DNA from: Tolypeutes matacus
Lineage: Eukaryota > Chordata > Mammalia > Cingulata > Chlamyphoridae
Assembly: GCA_026826555.1 (NCBI GenBank)
Contig: JAKSZT010054566.1
Span: forward strand, 142,736 to 206,735
Length of the DNA stretch: 64,000 bases
Direction: 5' to 3'
The notes beneath the pieces are model-generated. The model did not search any database. It was given only the letters and a program-made list of their open reading frames with translations, and had not been told where the DNA came from. This document shows, in pieces, positions 26,101 through 37,000 of this stretch (positions are counted from its first letter, which is position 1; every line of letters begins with the position of its first letter). Position numbers and translations under genes: made by a program.

Positions 26101-29100
26101 CTAGGCTCTACCTTCCATGCCCCTTGAGTCCATCCTTGGATCTGTTGTTAGAAGTACATCTGTCCCCTTTGGTTGCTGGGTTTGGGTCTCGGTCTGGTTC
26201 TGTGTTATTTCTACTCAGGTCAGAAAAATGGGAATGGAGGGTATTCAGCATCGAGTGAATCAGGGAAATGCAGAGCCACAGAGCACCCTATCAGGCTGGC
26301 GAAAATCAAAGATGTTGCTATACCAAGGTGCACTGTGGGGATATGAGTTATCCTTAAGCTTACACACACACATTGCACACTTAGCATGTTTTCTGCAGGC
26401 AATAAAAATATGTATTTTGCCATATCTATAAAGATGTATATAATATCACTGGGGAACTGCCCCACTGATAGCAGTGCAGATCTCTCAGAGATGGGGGAGA
26501 GAGCAAGAAGGGGGGGGGCAGTGGACAAAGTGATTCAGTCTTACCAACAATATTTTTATTATATCCAAGGAGATTGTGTTTCTGTACAAACATGAACTGA
26601 TAATATTGGGGAGTGCTGTTTGAATTATGTCATACTCTAGGAAAAAGTTCAAAAAAGAATTTGAAATTTCAAAAAAGGAACAAAACCATAAAGAGGGAAA
26701 AGGAAGAAACGAATGTGGTTGGCAAACAGGGAGGTTCTGGGGTGTTGGCGAGGTTCTGCTCCTTGAACTGGGTGGTAGTTACACGGGGGTCACCTGAGAG
26801 TAATTTGTTAAGTTGTGCATTTGTGGTTTTGGTACTTTTCTATATGCATGTTCGACTGCACAATTCCAAAGGATTATTTTTTTTCAGGCTTGAATGGAGT
26901 TGGCTGGCTTCCCCACCAGGAACTGACCCAAGGGAAGGGGATTCAGAGCTGGGGGGGGTGCAATGAGTAACCAAGGACCTAAGGTGTCAGAGGAAGAGGA
27001 GGAGCTATACCTGAGTCCCCCTTGCCACCCCTGCCCCTGCCCCACTTACCCCCAGCCTCCTTGGTTGGGATCTGAAGGGTGGACTGGAGTTCTATGTCAT
27101 CAGTGTCTGGAGTCCAGAGACCCGAGTCAGGGAGAAAAGAGGAGAGAGAGTGAAGATGGAAGGACGGTTCAGGGATGGGATGAGGGTGCATTCCCACAGC
27201 ACCCCAGTAAAATTGATGTGATGGAAATGACAAGTAACCCAGCCATTTGCCAACTGCCCAGATATGATGCCAGCATTCCCCTTGCCTCATCATCCTACCT
27301 CCCTCAGATGCCCACTCCCCCTACCCAGCATCCTCCCCACCTCTGCTAAGAACCCCTCAGACTTGCTTTGGGGAACCACCCCCACCTGACTCTGTCCATT
27401 TCATCCAGTGGGGCTGGCACCAGCCCTTCTGGAGACAGAACATGAGGCCAGGCCAATCAGAACTTTCTGTGCCTGTGGCCACAATGACTGGCTCAAGGGT
27501 GGACATGTGACCTGAGCAGACCAATGACACTCAATTTTGGGATCTTTGCTGGAACAGGAAAGGAGGAATTCCCTTTGCTTTGGATTCATAGCAGTTAGGA
27601 TGGAAGCCCTGGGCCTCTGGGTGCCTGAGAATGAAGCGAACATGGAGAAAACAGAACCAAAATTTGGAGTCAGGGTCCTGAAAGGATCATTTGAGCACCT
27701 AGATCCAGCTATACCTGAATAGACTTTTCAGTTACACAAGTCCATAAATTCCTCTGCTTGGCCAAGTCAGTTTGAGCTTTTTGTTTTTGTTACTTGCAGT
27801 GACAGGATCTTGCCAGACCTACTCCTCTGTTCTCACCTGGGACTTGAGTCAAGTTGTGAATGTCCATAGTGTTGGAATCCATTGTAGGAAAAGAGGTGGT
27901 CTCCTCCAATGTCTGTCCTGGGGCATCAAGGGTGAGAAGTCAGAAGGGGCCTCTACTCTCCCCGACCCTGCGTTCCCTTCAGCCATAACTCAGTAGGTCT
28001 ATTCAGCGTTGGCTAGTTCCAACTGTGGTCTGGTTTTAAGCAATGCTGATGCCCCAGCACCCCTCCCCTTCCTACCCAGCTGTAAAAAGCTCCAGCTGGT
28101 CCCTGTCACCTCTGCTCTCTCCTCTTCCCGCTCTGTCCCTGTTCACCCCCACCCAGCCACCTGGCCTGCATGCTGGTCTTCAGACCCATCAGACATATGC
28201 TTATCTCAGGGCTCTCGCACTGGCTGTTCCCACTGCCTTGGAACACTCTTCCCTAGAACCTGCATGGCTCCTTCCCTCATCCCTTTCAATTGTTCACCCA
28301 AATGTCATCTCCTCAGTGAGGCCTTCCCTGACCATCCCAGTTAAACAAGCCTCATTACCTATCTCTATTTTCCTCGCCAGCACTTATTATCTTCTAGCAC
28401 ACTGTATCATTTCCTCATTTATTTTTTATTGTCTGGCTTTCCCTGCTAGAATATAAGCTCCATGAGGGCAGGAATTTCTGCAATTTTGTTCACTGCTGCC
28501 TCCCCAGAGTATAGAACAGGATCTGGCACATAGTAGGTGCTCAACAAATATTTGTTGAATTACAAAGTACATGAAAAGCTCTTTATCAAAGAGAAATGGG
28601 GGGCAGCTTCAGGGGAGCAGTTGTTCTGGTCTGAGAGCAGGCAGGCTGGTTGTCATCCCAGCCCCTTGGCTTGCTAGCCTTTGGCACAGCGTGCTCCTCT
28701 GGCTGAGCCTCAGTTTCCTCCTCTGTAAAATAGGCATGACACTATGTCTAACAGAGTCCAGCTGAAGCTGAAACAAGATAACACACACATCACCTGCTGT
28801 GTAGCAAGCAGATCCCTCCACAGTTACTGCCTCCCCAGGCAGGGCTGAGACCTCTTGGACTCTTTGGACCAGCCCCAGCTCACTCCCTCTGACTAACTGT
28901 GCCTTGCCCAGAGAACCAGGGAGCTGCTTTGATGGAAGTCCGGGTTTCCTGGCTGACAAGTAGAAAACTGAAACGGATCTTCCCGCCAAATCAAACGCCA
29001 GGAGTTCTTATTGGAGGCTAAATAGAGGATGCTCAGTGGGACATGCTCTGGCCAGACTCATTGGAAGCAGCCAACCGTCCAGGCAGGGTGGAATCCCTGC

Positions 29101-29277
29101 TCCTGCGCAGGAACCCTGAGTTCCTGGTGCCAGGTCAGCAGGGAGGATGAAGAGACAAATAGAGTCCCCAAACTCACTCAGGGCAGGGCTGGGTGAAGAC
29201 GGGGGCTGGGCCTTACCTCTGGCTGGGAGAAGCAGGCCCACGATGGTGAGGAGACACAGGCGACAAGACGACGACAT
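20149..29277 (-). CDS. FXYD5: FXYD5 (dysadherin), complete CDS in 8 exons
   Basis: Single-span regulator of the Na,K-ATPase with a long Thr/Ser/Pro-rich ectodomain; the human protein also lowers cell adhesion. Coding exons on the minus strand: 29277-29217, 27917-27837, 27106-27050, 26213-26112, 23486-23415, 22429-22394, 22312-22238, 20198-20149. All junctions are phase 1 except the last, which is phase 2 relative to the 75-nt exon; they sum to 534 nt, 177 aa (human 178). Exon 1 carries signal peptide MSSSCRLCLLTIVGLLLPAR and starts directly after an acceptor AG. Exons 2-5 give the ectodomain, with two N-glycosylation sequons (NLT, NQT) and the human-like TQTQQ and TTLS..RPAPS stretches. DDPFFYD spans exons 6/7. 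Exon 7 is the membrane span (LLVAAVLFITGIVILTS). The tail ends CRNYRR, where human ends CRNRCR. The stop TGA sits inside a consensus donor. Identification rests on remembered human sequence; expression is not shown. Confidence 0.95.
20425..21310. repeat. L2 fragments and a following inverted L2
   Basis: CAAATATTTATTGTGCACCT with CTATGTGCCAGGCACTGGGA starts an L2 copy (to about 20800). 20870-21310 (TTTGCACTTGCCCTTCCCAC, CAGATGTCACCTCTTCAGAG) is an L2 copy in the other orientation. Both lie in FXYD5's last intron. Confidence 0.65.
21735..22125 (+). mobile_element. MLT1-like LTR fragment in FXYD5 last intron area
   Basis: Includes CACGTGACTTGTTTGGACCA, AACAGAACATGGCAGAGGTG, ACCACCCAGCAGAGCCCAAC and CATTTTAAGCCCCTGAGCTT, which follow the order of an old MaLR LTR. 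It lies between FXYD5 exons 7 and 8. Confidence 0.5.
22790..22935. repeat. L2 end with GAAT microsatellite
   Basis: CCCCATGAGGGCAGAGAGTT, GGCACCCAGTAGGTGTTTGA and the terminal (GAAT)n run mark an L2 3' end between FXYD5 exons 5 and 6. Confidence 0.6.
23225..23365. repeat. L2 fragment next to FXYD5 exon 5
   Basis: TTCACCCAACACATATTTAC and CTACTATGTGCCAGGCATTG are L2 phrases. It ends about 50 bp from the FXYD5 exon at 23415-23486. Confidence 0.6.
24225..24445. repeat. MIR
   Basis: GGCTCAAATCCTGGTTCCAC, CCTAGGGCAAGCTGGGTAAC and AAGTGCTCAGTGAATGTTAG are a long, recognisable MIR in FXYD5 intron sequence. Confidence 0.75.
24560..27790. repeat. Three related interspersed repeats in FXYD5 introns
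   Basis: Copies at about 24560-24860, 25370-25770 and 27400-27790 share GTGACCTGAGC/CTCAGCTGGGCCAATGA, GCCATCTTTGC-like and CCTGAATAGACTTTTCAGTT or CCAATAAATCA parts. They resemble by eye inverted copies at 920-1200, 5570-5790 and 7330-7690. I do not name the family. FXYD5 coding exons 26213-26112 and 27106-27050 lie between the copies. Confidence 0.5.
28060..28560. repeat. L2
   Basis: TTGTTCACCCAAATGTCATC, CCCTGACCATCCCAG, TAAGCTCCATGAGGGCAGGA and CTCAACAAATATTTGTTGAA form an L2 3' region between FXYD5 exons 1 and 2. Confidence 0.7.
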
Positions 29278-29568
29278 CTATGGGGAAGCCAGAGCTGCAG
29301 TCAGCTATGATGCCCGTGGGTGCAGGTGCCAGGCAGCACTCAGGGGGTCCTGTAGCCCCATTCCCTCCCAGAGCAACCACTCCTGGTGTCAGGGACCCCT
29401 GCCAGGGCTGACAGCCAGCTGGGGGAGGGCTCTGCAGTGGGGGGCAGGGGGGGCTTCAGCTGCCACATCTTCTCCCCTCTCCAGATCCCCAAAGTAAACA
29501 AGAAGGATCAGATCAAACTGGCCTCCCAGCCGCAGCTACCACACAGTCACTCTGAAATGCACACATGC

Positions 29569-29594
29569 ACACACACACACACACACACACACAC
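29569..29594. repeat. (AC)n microsatellite
   Basis: Thirteen AC units about 290 bp upstream of the FXYD5 start codon exon, in its first intron. Confidence 0.85.
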
Positions 29595-30044
29595 CGGGGC
29601 TCCCCCATGCCCAGGCATCCACCCCTAGCCCAGACTGACAGTTAAGGGGGCAGGAATGGTCTGGGGTCCAAGTGGGTCCGTCCTGGGGCCGTTTCCCTCC
29701 CTCTGGGGCTGTCCCCAGAGCCGAGGAGGCAGCAAGGAAGAAAGAGGAAGAGTGAGTAATGTGCTCCTGATCTCAGAGGAAAAAGTGAGTTGGTGTTAGG
29801 GGCCCCGGGCGTCGCAGGGAGGATGGAACAGGCTGCTGGGCAGACCTGGGAGGGACTGGCCCGAGAGGGATGGAGGAGCGCTGGGGGAGACCGAGGCAGG
29901 AGGGAGAGGAGCACAGAAGAGGCGGCAGAGAAAAGTGAGCGTGGATGGGGGGCGGAGGCACAGAAAAGGTCAGCCTTCTCCCACCTGAGCCCGGCCCCTG
30001 GGCAGAGGGGAGGCGGATGTAAAGGGACTGGAGGAGGGACTTAC

Positions 30045-30170
30045 GTCAGAGCCGGGGGTCCGGAGCTGGCTGCCTCGTGGGGAGAGGGCAGTCGATAGCT
30101 GCGTCCAGGCGGAGGGTGTGGCCAGGGGAGCGGGGCGGGCGGGGACGAGACGGGCTCAGTCATTTCCTCT
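30045..30170 (-). promoter_or_regulatory. FXYD5: Candidate FXYD5 noncoding first exon and GC-rich promoter
   Basis: The first coding exon of FXYD5 has an acceptor AG directly before the ATG, so a 5' noncoding exon must exist. A strong donor (CTGAC|GTAAGT) lies at 30045/30044 in CpG-rich sequence with a GC box at about 30131-30142. The exon's upstream limit is not visible. The FXYD7 poly(A) signal is only about 550 bp upstream, which bounds the promoter. Confidence 0.5.
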
Positions 30171-30714
30171 TGGGTTTCCTGGCTTCAGAGCCCGGGGTGG
30201 GAGCAGGAAGGGGAGACGTTGAGGGTAGGGGGTAGGGGTGAGAGGCAGGGCAGTGACCTCCACCTACCCGCGGGGTGGGGGGGAAGGGGTGCGGGGCTGG
30301 AAGGTCCTGGGTGGGTGGGTCTCCTCTGGGGAGGGGAGATTGGGAATGGGGAGGCGACAACTCTCGGGCAGGGGAGGGAGGAAGGAGAAGGGAGCAGCTC
30401 AGGGGCTGCTGGAGAGGGGGACTGATGGGGGGAAAGGCTACTCTGGGGTTGCTGGGGTGGGGGGAGAAGGGCAGGGGCAACTCTGGGGTATTGAGAGAGG
30501 GGGAAGAAAACTTGAGGGGTTCCGAGGGAGGGCGGGAGGCAGCCTGAGGCATTGGGGGAGGGAAGGAGGAGGAGAAGGAGGAGCGGCACAACTTTGGGGA
30601 TGCAGGGGAGGGCTGCCCAGGTTCTGTTCAACCCCCCTTCCATCCCCACTCCCTCAGTTTTGTCCCCACAGATGAGAACACACAGATAAAACAAGGGGGG
30701 AAACCAAATGCACA

Positions 30715-30720
30715 TTTATT
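30715..30720 (-). terminator. FXYD7: FXYD7 poly(A) signal AATAAA
   Basis: Canonical AATAAA on the minus strand about 360 bp below the FXYD7 stop. It is the first AATAAA after the stop, so the 3'UTR is taken as 31076 to about 30,700. Confidence 0.75.
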
Positions 30721-31076
30721 AAGCTTAAGACGAAGACATGGAGGGGGCAGAGGGGGTGATGGGTCCTTGGGGAGCTGACAGGGCGGCGCAGGGGAGCAGC
30801 ACACGGGGATGCCGTGGGTCTTGGGGTGGACTCCCGGATCCCAGGAGCGGGAGGCCTGAGTCCCTGGGTCTGGGGTACAGACGGGCTCTTTGGGGATCGT
30901 CGTTGCCAAGGCCTGGGGAGGGGCAGCGGGTGCAGCGGCTCCAGCCTCGGGGTGGGCGGGGCGGCTCATTCGGGGGAGCGCTCCCCGGCGCGAGGCTGGG
31001 GTCCCCACCGCCTCCACCCGGTCCTCAGGCTTCCGCCCTCAGGCAGGGACAGCAGTGGAGGTGCCTGGGGCAGGTC

Positions 31077-34000
31077 TTACACGCCGCCGCCGCCAGGGGC
31101 TGGGGGGAGAGAGCGCGCCCGTGTCGGCCACCAGAGGGGTGGGCGCAGCCCCTCACCCCGCGGCCGCGGACCCTCCAGCTCCAGCACCGCGGAGGTCGGA
31201 CCTTGGGCTGCCACCGCAAACTGTCCTGCCCCCCCACAAGCTATCCTCTGGTCCGTACGGGGACACCTGTGTGGCTTCCGTTCTGCCCCACAGGGGCGCC
31301 GTCGCGGAAGGACACACCTGGGATGAGGCTGGCGACCCCCGACCCAACCTGAGCTCTTCGGGGTTGCCCCCTTCCAGAAAGGAAGCCCCCCTCCTACACT
31401 CTGACCCACTCTTGTACCTCATTCCCGTCCTACACCCCCGCCCCATGGCCCTCCTACATCTCCACGCCTCCCCTCGACCTTCTATCCTGAACACCTGGAT
31501 ACAACAGGAATCCCCCGTTTCCCGCCAACCGGGATCATGATTTAATTGGGGCGCCAAAATTCTGTACATATTCCTAAACTGTACCCCCAGGTGCCAAGCC
31601 AAATCCACCCTCCCCCCCATCATCCTCAAAGTGCCCCTTCTTCCTTCTGTTGATCTATATCATTAACACAAATTAATGCTTTTAAATCCCATTAAAAGAA
31701 CCTGAAACAAAACACATCAAATTCCACACCAGACGCCCCAAAATATGGAATACCCCAAAGCTTCACTTTTAAGTTATTAGAACTTTATAAGAGGCAGAGA
31801 GATTCCCAGCTTTGATTTTTTTCAAAATCCCTGGGAAGGATGCAATTCCACCAAAAACAGGTCAAGATATTCTTACATAATTAAAATGAACACCTGCAAG
31901 GAGGCACAGTCCTTCAGTCTACAAGCTTATCCCCCTCCTGCACCTGCTGTCCCTCTCCATTGTCCTTTACACCCCCATCCACCTGCACCCACCATCCCTC
32001 TTCTACACCCCCATCTCTCCTACACCCCATCCCCCTACACCCCATCCCTCTCCTACACTCTATCCCCTCTACATCCCATCCCTTTCCTATACTCCCATCC
32101 CCCCTATACCCCATACCCCACACTCCATCCCTCTCCTATACTTTATCCCCCTACACCCCTATCCACACTGCACCCCATCCCTCTCCTTCACCCTATCCCC
32201 CTTACATCCCACCCCTCTCTTATACCCCCATCCCCCCTACACCCCATCCCTCTTCACACCCTTCATCCTCTTCCATACCCCATTTCATTGCTACACCCTC
32301 ACCCTCTCCTACACCTTTCATCAGCTGACACCCTCCATCCTCTTAACTCTTCATCTCTGGCCTCCATCCTCTTACTTAACTATTTGTCCTCTTAACTGTA
32401 CCTTCCATCCTTCTCCTACAATCTCCATCCTCATACTCCCAGTATCCATATATTCTCTCTTTCCAATATCGACTTAAAAAAAAACAACTATGTTCTGCAC
32501 GTCTCTTTTTGTTATTTTGACACCATTATTCAGGAGCCCTTCCTCCCTCCCTCCCTTGGTTTTTCCCTCCTTCCCTTATTCTTTCCTCTTTTCCTTTCTT
32601 CCTTCTTTTCTATTTCTTGGTCATGTCTGGATCTGCCCAGCTGAACAATAGAGTCTGGAAAGCATTCTCTCCTCCTGCCTTTTCTAGTGCCTGTCTTCCT
32701 TCCTCTGGCTAGCAGAAGTCCTTTTCCCACGTGGGGCCATGTCTTCGTGGGCTTATGGCTTCTCCTCTGGGGAATTAGTTCACCCTTGCTCTGACAGGCT
32801 CATGCAGGTGTTTCTGGGAATGTGTGTGGACTCTTCAGGACATTTCACATCCCACTGACTCTCCATGGTTGATAGCTTTGATCTATGAGGTCTCAGCTTC
32901 CTACAGAATCTTCCCTTCTACATCCTTTGGTAGCCCCATTCCCAGGTACATCCAATGCAACTGCCCTGGAATGACTCCCCCTTTCTGCTTCTACCTAGCC
33001 TCTCCCAGAACCACATAATTTCACTCTCACCTGAGGAAGGAAGCTCTGACTTGCAGGATTTGCATGTTGGGCTGAGGAAACAAAGGTGAGAGAGAGACCC
33101 ATAAAGAGGTGCAATAACCAGGTGTGGGAAACATGTAGGAAATGTGATGGGCCCAGGGGAGCTTGTTATAGAAGGACCCCTAGTCCCCAGGTGCTGGTCT
33201 CCCCCCTTTGCTCCCCCACCCCCCTACTGCTGCCAGACCTCTCAGACCTGGAGTCCGCCTTCCTGCACTTCACCTTCTTGCCTGTGAGGAGAGAGATGAC
33301 AGATCAAGGGGACAGGGCTAGGATCTGGACAAAAGCCGGCAGGGGCACTGTAGGGACCTGGGGACCCTGAGGCAGTCCCCTTTGAGGGGACTTGGGAGCC
33401 CAGGAAGGGACCACACTTACTGATGATGATGATGATGCCCAGAAGGAAAAATATGGTAGCCAGGGTCATGCCCACAGTCTGTACAGTGTCGTAGTCTGGG
33501 GGAGATAAGGTGAGACATGAAGGCAGGGCCAGCTCCTCAGCCCCACCTGGAGCCTCGGCCCTGAGCCCAGGCTGGAGGCAACTCCGGTGGGTCAAGGTGA
33601 GGCTCAAAAGCTTGGGCTTGGGCCTCCCTTGCTGCTGGCTGATCGCTCTACCCTCCTCTCTTGCCCTCTCCCTCTGGGTCCTTCTGCCCTGGCCATGTAC
33701 TTTTTAAAATGCATGTATTTATTTAATCGCCCTGTCCACCACCACCACCCTGATTCCCGAACTGTCCACCATTGTGGCCCACCTGGGCTGTTGTAGCAGC
33801 CTCCTTTATGGTCTTGATGCACCACCCCACGTCCCCCTTGCACAGCCACAAGCACCACAGATCAGGGTCCTCCTTGGGTTCAGAGCCCTCCTCTGGCTCT
33901 TCTCATGCTCCAGGTAAAAGCCGAAGTCCTCACGGTGGCCCGTTAGGCTCTGTGTTAGCTGGTCCCCATTTCTTCTTGGTCCTCAATCTGCTTCACGTCC

Positions 34001-37000
34001 TCCCTCTCTTCCCTTTTCCAGCCATGCTGGCCTCCCTGCTGTTCCTGAAGCACAGCAGGCCTGGTCCTACCTCAGGGCCTTTGTACTCACTGTTTACTCT
34101 ACCTGAAAGCTTCCCCCCAAACAGCCACATGGCTCTCTCCCTCATCAACTTTCAAGCTTTGTTCAAAGGTCAGCGAAGACTTCTCTGGCTGTCCTGTTTA
34201 GAATTTCCTATTCTCTCCTCCACGCCTTCTAATCTCATTCCCTCCTTTATTTTCCTTCATAGTCATTCTTCTCATCTCATATGCTACAAATTTTCAAATT
34301 TATTTTCTTGCATGTCTGCCTCCTCCCATTGAGTGTGGAGGGCAGGGATGCTTGTCTGTCTTGCTCACTGAAGTGTCCCCTGGTACGCACTCTGTACCAG
34401 CAGTGGTCCAAGCTTCTGCCCTCAAGGAGCTGAGTTTCACATTGTTATAAAACACTGAAACAAAAGCAGAAACTAAAAACAACATGGAGTCACACGACCA
34501 TGGCTGTCTATGGGTGTAGTTCCTCTTGCCAGGGGAGGAAGGGATGGACTCTCCAACAGGAGCCATCAATACTTGATCTAAGGCCTGGAGAAGGAGGAGT
34601 ATTCCTGGCACGGGAAGCAGCAAGTGCAAAGGCCCTGGGGTGGGAAAGAACTTGGTGTATAGGAGGAACCTTCTGAATGAGCAAAGGCAAAGGGCAAGAG
34701 GGTGTCTAGAGAAAGGAACTAGGGCCAGTTCCACCAGGCCTGGGGGACCTTTGAGCATCAGTGCTGTGGGGATAATATAATGGCATCATTCAGTCCTCCT
34801 AAGTGGGAACTGTAACTATCCCTTGTTTATAGATGGGTCCAGAGAGGTGATGCCACTTGCCCAAGGCCACAGGGCTATTAAGTGGAAAAGACAGGATTCA
34901 AACCCAGGCAGCCTGGCCTCAGGGCCATTGGGTTTAAGTCCTTCCTTTGCTTGCTTCTCCGATGATCCCAACACACCAGCAGCCCAGGGTCCTGGTGAGG
35001 CCTGAAGGGGACTCAGAGAGGCTGTGGAGGCCCCGCCTGCAATCTGGTTCTGCCTTCCCCAAGCTCAGCCATGTGGTCACCTGGCCAGTGGCCCAGCAAG
35101 GGTCCTGTGGCCATAGCTGAAGCCACTCGAGCAGTGACCTGTGAGCATCTGCCGCCACCCCTCTACTCAGCCCCATAGCCCCATCAGAGTCTGACACTCA
35201 CCATAGTAAAATGGGTCATGTTCCTGAGGAGCTGTGGGAGGAAGGCAGAGAATGAGAGAGGGAAAAAGATGTCAACACTGGTTTCTTCACTTTTTTGAGG
35301 ATCCATATGGGGCCATTGGCCCAATAGTTTCTTTGTGGAAATCAGACAAAGAGGACCCTTGCTCTGGATGATACAGTCCCACAGCAGCACACGAGGCCTA
35401 GGAGTGGAACATAGGCTGGATTCCAGCCCCTGCTCACTCCATCAATTGGTATCTTCCCCTGTGCAGTGTACAACCTAGTCAACCATACATGGCAGTCCTG
35501 GGCCCACACCTCTGCAGAGTCATTCCCTGAAAAACATACACCCACTTCTGTTTATATATGATGCCAAGGGGTTCAGAGACCCCCATCCCCACTGGTGGAC
35601 AATTGACCATATCACTAAGCTTCCCCTAAACATTTCCAAAAACTTCTCAGTCATCTGAGAGCTCCCAAGGGCAGGCACTGCAGCCACTGCTCTCATCCAT
35701 TTGCCCCTGCCACCAAATCCAGCACAGGGAGCCTCACTGATTACTATCCGGAATTACTTAGTTCTAAGACACCACTGATTTTAAGATTCAATACTGATTT
35801 CCTAATAGCTTTCCTGGTGTGTGTGAATATGTGTATAACGCTGCCACATGAAATAGCCCCATCCATTAGAATACTCACCCCAATTTCAGAAATGTTAATA
35901 TGTGGACAAAATGTGTGTGGCTGTGGATTGACTTCTTCCCATCTCCCACCTCCCTGCCTCAAACCATCTTCTCCTTCTGGAGAGCTAGGAGCCTTCTTCC
36001 CATCTCCCACCTCCCTGCCTCAAACCATCTTCTCCTTCTGGAGAGCTAGGAGCCTCCTTCCCATTCAAGAAGCCCATTCCAATGGCTCCGTGATGCTTCC
36101 AGCAGCTCTTAGTGTGTTCAGCTTTGCCTAGAGCAGAATTCTACCAAGTGTGGGGTGTGTGCCACTAGGGTGGCACCGGGGCACTGGTGTTCTTTCCCCT
36201 TCCAGGTTCGGGGCAGTATGGCCTCCTTGAGGCCGGCTGGAACCGTGTGACTAATTCTGGCCTATGAACTGGAGTGTCATGGCCACTTCCTGGTTGGGGC
36301 ATTTAAGTGCCTATGCAAGACCCCCTAGAGCTCTGCTTAGCCTCTGGCCTGGTGACCAGAATGTTCAAAGCTGCTCCAGCTTTCTTCAGTGAATAGAGAC
36401 CCCTAGCTGACCTGTGATGAACAGATAAGTGTGAGTGACAAATAAACCTTCATAAGTCACTGAAATTTGCAGTACTATTTGTTATTGTAGCATAGCATGG
36501 CCTAAACTGACAGATTCAGGTGGAACCCAGGCAAGACCCTGCACAGAAGTGACTGATGCAATGTGTAAGCTTGTCCCTCCTCAATTCCCTGTTCAGCCTT
36601 CAAAGAGGAAGCCACAGTTGGTGCTGATGTGTCTTTAGCACCTTCCAACTCTTGTTAAGCTCCCCCTCTATCCAGGAGAAAATAGGCCTTCAGCAGGCAG
36701 TGGCCTTCAGACAGATAGAAGTTTGCGACATTATTTGGCTTTTTCCTTTATTTAATTTATTTAACCAGTATTTGACAGTCAAGCTTTCTTCTAAACACTT
36801 GACAGATATTAAGACTCGTAATCTTCACCCCAGCTCCCTGGTGTAGGTGTGATCTTCACCCCCATTTCATAAAGAGGAATACTGAGGCCGGGAAAGGCAT
36901 ATTCACTTATCCAAGATTGTTTTTACGACTGCCTTCAATTTAAGAGAAAAAAAATACTGATTTCCTCCCTCCCCCCGCCCCCATTCATGATGGTAATCTA

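Noticed and set aside
30160..31540. Several 140-216-aa frames on both strands at the FXYD7 3' end.
   Set aside because: GC- or GA-rich simple sequence and FXYD7 3'UTR/last exon; overlapping frames on both strands without homology.
31886..32395. 169-aa plus-strand frame.
   Set aside because: Translation of the CT-rich minisatellite.
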